A stretch of DNA of 64,000 nucleotides, from contig JADKDM010000013.1 in the NCBI GenBank assembly GCA_016714565.1, positions 1-64,000 on the forward strand, in the 5' to 3' direction. Under the pieces are notes generated by a model. The model made no database searches. It had not been told where the DNA came from and was given only the letters and a program-made list of their open reading frames with translations. Source of the DNA: Candidatus Villigracilis propinquus (GTDB lineage Bacteria > Chloroflexota > Anaerolineae > Anaerolineales > Villigracilaceae). A program made the position numbers and the translations under genes. Below are positions 16,943-24,576 of the stretch, in pieces; within the stretch, counting starts at the first letter, position 1, and each line of letters opens with the position of its first letter.

Positions 16943-17443
16943 TTAGGATCTTCCAGTGTCATTCAAAAACACGGTGAAATCCAAATCCCCGGGAGATGCA
17001 CCAAGGCTGGTTAAGATTGCCGCAGCTTCACTGCGATGCTGTGTGCCGTGGTTGACCACGTGATAAAGACAATTCCACAAAACACGGTCACGGGGTTCGC
17101 CATTATCGGCTGTATATTTTTTGTGGCTTTCCATATCTTCGTCGGTCAGCCCATTGAGATAGGAGCGCATGGCTTGCTCTTCCATGTGGAAACGTTCTGC
17201 GAGAGACTTGAGATCAGGAAATTCTTCCGGTTTTATCTCTTCACCAAATTTATTTTCTTCAAACAGTCCGCGCCAGCCGTATTCCGCATCAAGGATATGG
17301 ACAAGGGTTCCGCGCAAACCGCCAAAGGGGAATTCTGCGGAAGCAAGGAATTGTTCTCCGGTTACTTTCGCACTCGCCGCAAGGATCTTCCCGCTAGCCC
17401 AATAGTTGTATTCATAGATAAGTTGAATATCTTGAATGTTCAT
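16943..17443 (-). CDS. DinB family protein
   Basis: 166 aa. N-terminus LIYEYNYWASGKIL, then LVHILDAEYGWRGLF (first metal His) and a C-terminal HVVNHGTQHRSEAA with the His-x3-His pair. This is the four-helix DinB/YfiT fold that binds Ni or Zn and often acts as a thiol-dependent transferase. Between the PLP enzyme gene (20 bp upstream) and YciI (13 bp downstream), so probably cotranscribed with them. Confidence 0.9.
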   Translation of the reverse strand: MNIQDIQLIYEYNYWASGKILAASAKVTGEQFLASAEFPFGGLRGTLVHILDAEYGWRGLFEENKFGEEIKPEEFPDLKSLAERFHMEEQAMRSYLNGLTDEDMESHKKYTADNGEPRDRVLWNCLYHVVNHGTQHRSEAAAILTSLGASPGDLDFTVFLNDTGRS

Positions 17444-17463
17444 TTTATCTCCTGAAGACTTGG

Positions 17464-18861
17464 TTAACTCAATAGTCCCTTCGCAAACATCAACAACGAT
17501 TGCACATCGTTGAAATTCGTAACCATGCCCACAGAGATTCTCACCGCGCCCGAAGACTTGCCATCAATGCACAGGCGGAAATCATCGATCGACATTTTAT
17601 CTTCGTGCTCGGGGCGGGTGAAACACACATCCAACTCCACGCGCGAGATGCCGAGCGCCACCTCGCCCGCGCCGGGATTGCAGAAGCAGCCCGTCCGCAG
17701 TGAGATGTTGACCTTGTTCGCCTCGCTTTCGATGAAACGATGATCAAAGGCTTTGCCGTTCTTGTCATAAAAATTGACAGTGACCGCTCCGCCTCTTCCC
17801 TCGCTGGAAGTTGGTCCAAACAACCGGACAAGCGGCTCCCCGTTGCTGTGCTTCATGGTCGTGAGGTTTTCCAACATCCAGCCCGTTAATGTTTTCACTC
17901 TCTCGCTGATGACATCATATCCAATGGACTCAATATGCCTCAACCCGATCTCAAGCGCAGGGATGTTGAGATAATCCAGCGTGCCGTCTTCAAATGCAGC
18001 CGCGCCATCGGCGAGATAATATTTATCGCCCTGCACGGATGCGACCGTGATCGTCCCGCCTGCAAACCATGGACGATGCAGTTTTGCCAGCGCAGATTTG
18101 CGAGCGATGAGTGCGCCCAGTCCCGTGGGGTAGCCGAAAATTTTATAGAAAGAGATCGGCACAAAATCAGGCTTCACCTTGCTCAAGTCCAACTTGTTGG
18201 TGGGGACGAATGCCGCCGCATCGAGCAGCACATCCCAGCCGTGGGAATGAGCAAGCTCGATCCACTCCAGCGGATGTTTGACCGAGGAGAAGTTCGATTG
18301 AGCGGGAAATGCAAACAGGTTATGACCAGCCGTCGAAGGGCGTGCCAGCTCAAGGCTAAGCTGCGAAGCGTCCACCCGCATTTCGGGCAGTATGACGGGG
18401 ATATACGTCACCTCTGCGCCGCGGGCGTGGGCAAATTCCCGAATCCCATTGACGGAGTTGTGATTGTCAAACGTCAAAAGGTAACGGCCGTTCGGAAACG
18501 GGTAACTTTCACCGACAAGTTTGAGCGCGCTGCTTGCATTGGAAGTGAAGATGGCGAGATACTCGTCGGGATCTGCGTTGAAGAATTTGAGGATGTATTC
18601 GCGCGCGCTTTCAACGAGATGCGTGGCCGCGAGCGAAGTGGGGTTGGACGAATGCGGGTTGCCGAAGACATGATCGCGCAAAAGTTTTTGATGCTTCTGG
18701 ATCTGCGACTCGGCATAAATGCCGCCGCCCGTGTAATCAAGATAGATATGTTCGGCATCATCCAGCCGAGCATAATCTTTCTTTCGCAAGGCATCAATGG
18801 ATTCGGTTTGCTTGTAGGCGGGGTATTTTTCGAGAAAGGTTTGGAAATCTTTTGAGGTCAT
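17464..18861 (-). CDS. Class V aminotransferase, cysteine-desulfurase / Moco-sulfurase-like
   Basis: 465 aa. The PLP Lys lies in PISFYKIFGYPTGLGALI, and this YK-FG-PTGLGAL context is typical of the N-terminal domain of Moco sulfurase (MOCOS/HMCS1) and related NifS-like proteins. The candidate persulfide Cys is in RTGCFCNPGAGE near residue 400. The MOSC domain of full MOCOS is absent. It likely mobilises sulfur from cysteine or a related compound. moaA lies 5 kb away on the other strand, so a Moco link is possible but unproven. First gene of the DinB-YciI-YwbE string. Confidence 0.85.
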   Translation of the reverse strand: MTSKDFQTFLEKYPAYKQTESIDALRKKDYARLDDAEHIYLDYTGGGIYAESQIQKHQKLLRDHVFGNPHSSNPTSLAATHLVESAREYILKFFNADPDEYLAIFTSNASSALKLVGESYPFPNGRYLLTFDNHNSVNGIREFAHARGAEVTYIPVILPEMRVDASQLSLELARPSTAGHNLFAFPAQSNFSSVKHPLEWIELAHSHGWDVLLDAAAFVPTNKLDLSKVKPDFVPISFYKIFGYPTGLGALIARKSALAKLHRPWFAGGTITVASVQGDKYYLADGAAAFEDGTLDYLNIPALEIGLRHIESIGYDVISERVKTLTGWMLENLTTMKHSNGEPLVRLFGPTSSEGRGGAVTVNFYDKNGKAFDHRFIESEANKVNISLRTGCFCNPGAGEVALGISRVELDVCFTRPEHEDKMSIDDFRLCIDGKSSGAVRISVGMVTNFNDVQSLLMFAKGLLS

Positions 18862-18883
18862 AACGAACTCCTAAAGATATTAT

Positions 18884-18980
18884 CGTCATTGCGAGGGCGT
18901 GTTCTTTCGCCCGAAGCAATCTCCTAATCGTGTTGGAGATTGCTTCGCCGCTAGGAACAAGTGCGCGGCTCGCAATGACG
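18884..18980. repeat. REP-like palindromic repeat, family 1, copy c
   Basis: CGTCATTGCGAGGGCG ... CGCCCGAAGCAATCTCC ... GGAGATTGCTTCGCCG ... GGCTCGCAATGACG. It fills the gap between the FAH gene stop and the aminotransferase start. Confidence 0.9.
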
Positions 18981-18986
18981 GGAAAC

Positions 18987-19742
18987 TTACACCTTAACCG
19001 GATTACTCAACTTCCCCAGCCCCTCAATTTCCACATCCACCACATCGCCATTCTTCAACTCACCCACACCGGCGGGCGTGCCTGTGAAAATAATATCGCC
19101 AGGCTCCAGCGTCATCACGGAGGAAATGTACGCGATCAATGTACCCACATTGAAAACCATATCACGCGTGGATGCCATCTGGCGCATTTGTCCGTTCACG
19201 CGGCAGGTGACCACGGCATCGGATGCGTCGAACTCGGTGTCGATCCACGGGCCGAAGGAGCAGAAGGTATCGAACCCTTTGGCGCGCGTCCATTGGCCGT
19301 CTGTTTTTTGCAGGTCACGGGCAGTGATGTCATTGCCAATGGTATAGCCGAAGATGTACTCCTTCGCTGACTCAGCCGTGACATTTTTCGCACGCGTGCC
19401 AATGACAACAACCAGCTCCGCTTCATGCTCCACCTGCTTCGATTGCGGCGGCAAATAGATACTCTCCCCATTCGCAATGATGGATGAAGGCGGCTTCAAA
19501 AAGATGAGCGGCACTTTGGGCACTTCATTGCCGAGTTCCTTGGCGTGTTCCACATAATTACGTCCCACGCACAGGATCTTGCTTGGGTCACAAGGCGCAA
19601 GCAATTTCAATTCACCCACGGGAGTTTTTGCTTCGCGGCGGCGGTACTCGCCAAAGATATTCCCCTGAATTTCACCCACCTTGTCATCCAGCATCCAGCC
19701 GTATTTTGGACCTTCTTCATTTTGATAACGAACGATTTTCAT
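18987..19742 (-). CDS. Fumarylacetoacetate hydrolase family protein
   Basis: 251 aa from ATG at 19742 with AAGGAAA upstream. The FAH fold signature is ILCVGRNYVEHAKELGNEVP, with metal ligands in KQVEHEAELVVVIG and the D in GYTIGNDITARDLQ. The C-terminus contains LEPGDIIFTGTPAGVGELKNGD. Family members are 2-hydroxyhepta-2,4-diene-1,7-dioate isomerases, acylpyruvases or oxaloacetate decarboxylases; the substrate is not set by the sequence alone. folK lies 77 bp upstream on the same strand. Confidence 0.93.
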   Translation of the reverse strand: MKIVRYQNEEGPKYGWMLDDKVGEIQGNIFGEYRRREAKTPVGELKLLAPCDPSKILCVGRNYVEHAKELGNEVPKVPLIFLKPPSSIIANGESIYLPPQSKQVEHEAELVVVIGTRAKNVTAESAKEYIFGYTIGNDITARDLQKTDGQWTRAKGFDTFCSFGPWIDTEFDASDAVVTCRVNGQMRQMASTRDMVFNVGTLIAYISSVMTLEPGDIIFTGTPAGVGELKNGDVVDVEIEGLGKLSNPVKV

Positions 19743-19767
19743 TCTGATTTCCTTTACAAGGCAATTC

Positions 19768-19810
19768 GTTGGTTGAGTAGGTGGAACTCTTCCGCCGTAT
19801 CGAAACCAAC
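19768..19810. repeat. Palindromic repeat, family 2, copy b
   Basis: CGTTGGTTGAGTAGGTGGAA ... TTCCGCCGTATCGAAACCAAC. Same family as 7443-7489. It lies between folK and the FAH gene. Confidence 0.8.
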
Positions 19811-19819
19811 GCAATTCAT

Positions 19820-20305
19820 CTACTTGCCTTCATACACATTGATATTGATCCGGTCCACATCCAGCAGCAGGTCCTGGACCTGCCTGCCCAGCAGCGGATG
19901 GAACAGATTCGGCGCGATGTCATTCAACGGCACCAGCACAAACGCCCGCTGATGCAAACGCGGATGCGGAATGACCAGCGGCGGTGAATCGATGATGACA
20001 TCGTCGAAAAACAAAATATCCATATCGATCAGGCGCGGGCCGTTCTGGAAACTCACTTCACGTCCCAGCGCTGTTTCGAGGCGCTTCAAATGTCCGAGCA
20101 GTGCCTCAGGCTCAAGATACGTCTCCGCCATCACCACCTGATTCAAAAACGCATCCTGCTCCTTAAATCCCCAGGGCGGCGTTTCATACACGGATGATTT
20201 CTTCTTCACGTTCAACTGCGGCGTGAGGTTGCTGATGGCATTCTTCAAATTGGCAAGGCGGTTGCCCACGTTACTGCCAAGCGCGAGATATACAATATGG
20301 TCCAT
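19820..20305 (-). CDS. folK: HPPK, 6-hydroxymethyl-7,8-dihydropterin pyrophosphokinase
   Basis: 161 aa. Signatures: YLALGSNVGNRLANL, SSVYETPPWGFKEQDAFLNQ and the RLIDMDILFFDD metal-binding segment, with HPRLHQRAFVLVPL after it. It transfers pyrophosphate from ATP to 6-hydroxymethyl-dihydropterin in folate synthesis. The ClbS-like gene ends three bases before its start, so translation is probably coupled. No folP or folB adjacent here. Confidence 0.96.
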   Translation of the reverse strand: MDHIVYLALGSNVGNRLANLKNAISNLTPQLNVKKKSSVYETPPWGFKEQDAFLNQVVMAETYLEPEALLGHLKRLETALGREVSFQNGPRLIDMDILFFDDVIIDSPPLVIPHPRLHQRAFVLVPLNDIAPNLFHPLLGRQVQDLLLDVDRININVYEGK

Positions 20306-20308
20306 AAT

Positions 20309-21151
20309 TCATCCTTTTATGGCGTGCTCATCGAAATGTTCAACCATGTCCGCAGCGAGCCAGCTTTCAATATCGCCAATGGAAAAGGCGTTATCAGGCA
20401 GCCCCTGCACAAGGCGGATCATATCCTGCCTTTTAATTTCAAACAGCTTTTGCACTTCTTCCTCGGAGAGCTTTCTATACTTCGCGATCACGTCCGCATT
20501 AAAAGCATCCGTATCCACATCCACCCATTTAAAATTCGGGTCGCTCACGATCCCCACGATAATACGAGCGCCCATTTCCCACCACTCGATCACATGCCCC
20601 AGCATTTCACGAAAATTCTCAACGCCCTGTTTTTTCAGGAAGGCGCTCTTATCTTCAAGCCTGGAAAAATCTTCAATGTATGTACCCCATTCATTTTCCA
20701 GCGTATCCAACGTCAGAAAACGACTCAATGCGACGAGATGTTCGCGCGCGTGATGGATGAACACCCCATTGACCCAGCTCCGCACCCGTCGATTCTCCCA
20801 CGCCGCCTCATTCATGGACCTGAGGTCTGCTCCGGCTTTCTGACGCATTTTCTCAAAATGAGTTAAGAACTCGGCCTCATCCCAATCCTTGTATCTTGCA
20901 ACCGCCTCAGCATTGAACGCATCGAAATCATACTTTTTGCGTTCATATTCGCGCTCCTCGGCAATCGCAAGGATGATGGGCATGGCCTCCTCCCACCAGC
21001 TCAAAATATGCGCCAGCATATCGCGGAACCGCGGATAGCCCTGTCCATTCACGCGCTTCACACCCACGTCCACTGGCAGGCGGTTGAAACGCTCAATGTA
21101 GGTTGCCCATTCGATCTCGATGAAGTCAAGTGTGCGTTGTTTGTTACTCAT
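20309..21151 (-). CDS. ClbS/DfsB-like protein with two tandem domains
   Basis: 280 aa from ATG at 21151, preceded by GGAGAATATCA. Two copies of one domain are visible. In each, a ...F.RL... start is followed by a loop (FRDMLAHILSWWEEA / FREMLGHVIEWWEMG), an aspartate-rich YDFDAFNAEAVARYK / VDTDAFNADVIAKYR stretch and a C-terminal W.NGVFIHHAREHL / WLAADMVEHFDEHA. This is the DinB-like DUF1706 fold of ClbS (colibactin resistance) and DfsB, usually single-domain. Internal duplication is therefore unusual. Function here unknown. Confidence 0.75.
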   Translation of the reverse strand: MSNKQRTLDFIEIEWATYIERFNRLPVDVGVKRVNGQGYPRFRDMLAHILSWWEEAMPIILAIAEEREYERKKYDFDAFNAEAVARYKDWDEAEFLTHFEKMRQKAGADLRSMNEAAWENRRVRSWVNGVFIHHAREHLVALSRFLTLDTLENEWGTYIEDFSRLEDKSAFLKKQGVENFREMLGHVIEWWEMGARIIVGIVSDPNFKWVDVDTDAFNADVIAKYRKLSEEEVQKLFEIKRQDMIRLVQGLPDNAFSIGDIESWLAADMVEHFDEHAIKG

Positions 21152-21248
21152 TGATATTCTCCGTTTGATGTCACATTCAAGTACCTCAAAATGCAATGTC
21201 ACCCCGAGGAGCGCAGTCGAAGGACAGGTGATGTAAAGATTTCGCCGC

Positions 21249-21728
21249 TCAGGACGGAGTGGCTTCAACCAATTCTACAACCTCGGCATCCTGCAGCGCG
21301 TGACGCAGATCCGCGCTCTTCAAGATGACCGCCGTATTCCGCATTCCCGACCCAATGGACACTTCCTCTTCGCTCATCACGCCCGCCTCGATCAACACCT
21401 TGAGCGGACGCAACAACCCGAACGGACCCACCGTCCCGATCCGATACCCGGTCACCGCGAGGACTTCATCCTCGCTCGCCATCGAAACCCGCGAACGGCC
21501 AAGGTATTTCCGCAGGATCTTCCACGAGACCTGATCCGGCCCGGCGACAAGAGCCATTATAAATTCATCTTCTGCGATACGAAATAGAATGCTCCGCACC
21601 ACCTGTGAGGGACGTTGTCCGCGGTCACTCGCGGCCTGCTCGAACGAGTGGACGGGGGTCTCGTGCTGAAAAATTGTATGCGGCACACCAAGTTTTTCCA
21701 AAGCAATGCTTACCGGGGGATTTTCCAT
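21249..21728 (-). CDS. YbaK/EbsC-type aminoacyl-tRNA deacylase
   Basis: 159 aa. A YbaK fold: HETPVHSFEQAASDRGQRPSQ near residues 22-42, then VVRSILFRI and VAGPDQVSWKILRKYLG (Lys in the active-site loop), and the GTVGPFGL loop near residue 100. Members hydrolyse mischarged tRNAs such as Cys-tRNA-Pro. The exact tRNA is unknown. A 97-bp gap with a TGTCACCCCGAGGAGCGCAG-type repeat separates it from the ClbS-like gene. Confidence 0.9.
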   Translation of the reverse strand: MENPPVSIALEKLGVPHTIFQHETPVHSFEQAASDRGQRPSQVVRSILFRIAEDEFIMALVAGPDQVSWKILRKYLGRSRVSMASEDEVLAVTGYRIGTVGPFGLLRPLKVLIEAGVMSEEEVSIGSGMRNTAVILKSADLRHALQDAEVVELVEATPS

Positions 21729-21840
21729 GCGGGTGATTCTAACAGGCTAAAGCCATTATGACAGCGGTTGAATTCTTTTCGTTATCATTATAAAAAATGC
21801 CTGCGGAATTTCTTTCGCAGGCATTGGTTATTTGGTTTTT

Positions 21841-21900
21841 GGCCCCCCCGGGGGGGGGGGGGGGTTGGGGGCGGCCGGGGGCCCCCCCGGGCAAAGCGGG
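21841..21900. other. Extreme poly-G/poly-C tract, probable sequence artefact
   Basis: About 60 bases made almost only of G and C runs (C7, then G15, then alternating G and C blocks). Neighbouring DNA is ordinary. The right edge continues directly into GGGGCGCAATGACG, which matches the right end of the REP-like family 1. A hairpin repeat whose left half failed in sequencing is a likely explanation. Confidence 0.75.
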
Positions 21901-21920
21901 GCGCAATGACGACTGAGCAG

Positions 21921-22583
21921 TTACGTTTTATCTTTATATTCACACAACTTGTTGATAGGACACTGCGGGCAGTTTGGCTTTCGGGCATGGCAGATTTCGC
22001 GTCCGAGGCGGATGAAGTTGAGGTGCCCCGCATAATAGGTTTCGGGGGGGAAGACAGATTCGAGATAAGGGTGCGCCTGTTCCACGGTCATTTTTTCGGG
22101 GCGTAGGCCGAGGCGGCCAGTGACGCGGTAGACATGCGTATCCACGGGAAAGGCGGGCATGTTCAAGGAAAAGCACAGCACGATGGCCGCAGTCTTCGGG
22201 CCAACGCCGTTGAACTTTGTCAGCCAGGAACGTGCTTCTTCGATGGGCAGACCAGCTAAAAAGTCCAGATTGAGCGCGCCGCGTTCTGCGGTGATGGCGC
22301 GCAGGACTTGCTGGATGCGCGGTCCCTTTTGGTTGGCGAGTCCCGCTGGACGAATGGCGTTGATCACATCCTCTTCTTCGGCATCACGCACGGCTTCCCA
22401 GGTTGGGAGTTTTGCGCGCAAAGATTCAAAGGCACGGTCACGGTTGATATCGTTGGTGTTCTGCGAAAGGATGGTGGACACGAGTTCGTCAATGGCAGGC
22501 AACGGATTGCGCCAGATGGGTTCGCCAAAGGCTTCCAGCAGAGTTTGATGAATTTTGAGCGCGCGTATTTGTAAATTCTTCAT
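21921..22583 (-). CDS. nth: Endonuclease III-type DNA glycosylase
   Basis: 220 aa. The helix-hairpin-helix is FNGVGPKTAAIV with the catalytic Lys130, and the catalytic Asp is D148 in FPVDTHVYR. The C-terminal [4Fe-4S] loop has Cys198, Cys205, Cys208 and Cys214 (CX6CX2CX5C). It removes oxidised pyrimidines and nicks the abasic site. First-position neighbour asparaginase ends 3 bp upstream, so the three genes from 24499 down to 21921 look like one operon. Confidence 0.95.
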   Translation of the reverse strand: MKNLQIRALKIHQTLLEAFGEPIWRNPLPAIDELVSTILSQNTNDINRDRAFESLRAKLPTWEAVRDAEEEDVINAIRPAGLANQKGPRIQQVLRAITAERGALNLDFLAGLPIEEARSWLTKFNGVGPKTAAIVLCFSLNMPAFPVDTHVYRVTGRLGLRPEKMTVEQAHPYLESVFPPETYYAGHLNFIRLGREICHARKPNCPQCPINKLCEYKDKT

Positions 22584-22586
22584 GGG

Positions 22587-23642
22587 CTACAGTTTGAATA
22601 CAGGCTTCGATCTGCCGGTGACAATGCCAGCGTAATTCTTCAATGTTTTTACGGGACCGAATTTTGCAAGCGATTGCAACTGCGCTTCGTTCAGCACATT
22701 GAGCTGTTTCAAAATCTCAAGGGTTACAGACGGGCGGACGCGTGTGCTGGTTTCCAGGCTGTCGTTCATAGATGACTTGTCACCGTCGGCGACTTTGAAC
22801 GCAATGCCGACACCTCTTTCACCATACACACCGGGTTTGAGTCCGATGATCTGGAAGCCTTCCGCGCCGCGCTTGGTGACGATTCTTCCTGCGCCGATTT
22901 TCATCAACTCGCAATCGAATTCGCCGTAGCTGCTGACCATTTCAGAATGGGTTGTCATGGCAGCGGTGATCTTGTTACAGGCTGCGGCACGGGCTTCGCT
23001 CAGGTCACGCGGGTCGCAGATGCGTGCCATTCCCAGCGCCGCATTGACAAGCGGAACCGCGAAATTAGGCGCGGAACAGCCATCAATGCCGAGGTTGACC
23101 TTGTCCACTTCAATGCCGCACATTTCGGAAAATGTTTTTAGAATATCCTGCTGGATGGGATGGTCAAAGGCGAGATAATTTTCGAGGGGCAGTCCGCGCA
23201 TTTTGGCGAAGGCTAGCATAGAGGTGTGTTTGCCCGAGCAGTTGTTGAAATTTGCGGTGGGATGAATATTGTGAACGATGACTTCCCTTAATTTCGCGGG
23301 GTCACCGGGCAAATGCGGACCGCATTGCAGATTTGATTCTTCGATACCGATCTTTTTCTGCATTCCAAGCACGGTATCGAGATGCAGCTGTGCAGTCTCG
23401 TGCGAAGCGCAAGAGAGGGCAAGCTCGGCCTGGGTGTAGTGGTAATGTTCCACACCGCCCTGCTCAACGAATGGAAGAGCCTGAAACGGTTTGGCGGATG
23501 AGCGCAAAAAGGCGACCGTGTCAGGGTCGCCATAAGAGTGCAAGAGTTTGCCGGTTGAATCCACGACTGCGATGGAGCCGAAGTGCCTGGCTTCCACGAC
23601 CGAGCCGCGGATCAACTCAAGGATGGGTTGAACAGAATTCAT
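22587..23642 (-). CDS. Asparaginase, type II family (R. etli AnsA-like)
   Basis: 351 aa. N-terminus LIRGSVVEARHFGSIAVVD, then FLRSSAKPFQALPFVEQG, ALSCASHETAQLH with the CASH motif, and NNCSGKHTSMLAFAK. These are hallmarks of the asparaginase_II family, which is unrelated to E. coli AnsA/AnsB. Probably hydrolyses L-asparagine to aspartate and ammonia. The start codon overlaps the MBL gene stop (TAATG). Confidence 0.9.
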   Translation of the reverse strand: MNSVQPILELIRGSVVEARHFGSIAVVDSTGKLLHSYGDPDTVAFLRSSAKPFQALPFVEQGGVEHYHYTQAELALSCASHETAQLHLDTVLGMQKKIGIEESNLQCGPHLPGDPAKLREVIVHNIHPTANFNNCSGKHTSMLAFAKMRGLPLENYLAFDHPIQQDILKTFSEMCGIEVDKVNLGIDGCSAPNFAVPLVNAALGMARICDPRDLSEARAAACNKITAAMTTHSEMVSSYGEFDCELMKIGAGRIVTKRGAEGFQIIGLKPGVYGERGVGIAFKVADGDKSSMNDSLETSTRVRPSVTLEILKQLNVLNEAQLQSLAKFGPVKTLKNYAGIVTGRSKPVFKL

Positions 23643-24499
23643 TAATCCTCATACGGCTGGGTAGAGGCATGGTGGTGGCGTGAATTGTAGTGAAGCAACC
23701 CATAGCGCAGGCGCTGGGCGAATTGTTTCTGGCGCGCTGCCGGGGCTTTGAACCATGTCAATAACGTAGTGACCAGTTTCTCGGTCGCAGCGGGATTCGG
23801 CTTTTTGGCTGTGATCTTATCCAGTTTGTCATTGACCTGTTTCAGGAAATCATACTGGGTCTTGATCGCAGTGGCATTCACAACACCGCCGCGGCTGCTG
23901 ATGAAGGTGTATCCCTTGAAGGGCACATCCAGCAGGGTGTTCAACGACTCAAGCCATGCCTTAAGATTGGAGCCCGCCAAAAACGGCGGCTGGTTTTTCA
24001 ACACGGCATCGCCAATGAAGATTATTTTTTCCTCCGGCAAATGCACCCAAACGGAGCCGTTGGATGGGCCGGGATGATGTTCAAGCAACACGGGGGTCTC
24101 GCTCCAGTGCAGGGTCATTTGATCTACAAAGGAAATTTCAGGAGGCGACCAGCGCACGCTGCCAAGACCGGCGATCGATTCCCAGTCTGCGCCTGTTTCT
24201 TCCCCTTGTGCCTTGAAGGTGCTCGGGCGGGTGCGGAAGGTGTTGGCGGTTTTTTCGTGGGCGATGACGGTGCAATCCATGGCGCGTGCGCCGAGGGTGC
24301 GGTCAGGGTGGGCATCCAGATTAATGAGCACGCGCTCCATGCCGCCGCCAAGGTTCATAAGAGCGGCGCGCCACGAACGCGCATCTTCTGGGGAGGGAGG
24401 CGCATCAATTTGGATCAACCCGCGTTGGGTCACGATGACGCCCAACGTTACGCCGGGGTATTGGTCTTCAATATGAACATTCTTTGAAATTTCCTGCAT
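23642..24499 (-). CDS. Metallo-beta-lactamase-fold protein with a degenerate metal site
   Basis: 285 aa from ATG at 24499 (CAGGAG upstream). The fold is visible: IQIDAPPSPEDARSW and the strand VLINLDAHPDRTLGARAM. The usual HxHxDH becomes D-A-H-P-D-R, retaining one His and one Asp. A later EHHPGPSNGS and IIFIGDAVL supply His and Asp, but the third-His loop reads FISSRGG. It may therefore bind one metal weakly or none. The C-terminal helices are of uncertain role. Coupled to asparaginase by a 1-bp overlap. Confidence 0.8.
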   Translation of the reverse strand: MQEISKNVHIEDQYPGVTLGVIVTQRGLIQIDAPPSPEDARSWRAALMNLGGGMERVLINLDAHPDRTLGARAMDCTVIAHEKTANTFRTRPSTFKAQGEETGADWESIAGLGSVRWSPPEISFVDQMTLHWSETPVLLEHHPGPSNGSVWVHLPEEKIIFIGDAVLKNQPPFLAGSNLKAWLESLNTLLDVPFKGYTFISSRGGVVNATAIKTQYDFLKQVNDKLDKITAKKPNPAATEKLVTTLLTWFKAPAARQKQFAQRLRYGLLHYNSRHHHASTQPYED

Positions 24500-24576
24500 G
24501 GTGCTCCTGACAAAAGAAAATTGTGGATGGTCATCCACATGAATTTTTATTTTTCAACGGGGAAGTTTTTAGCGGA

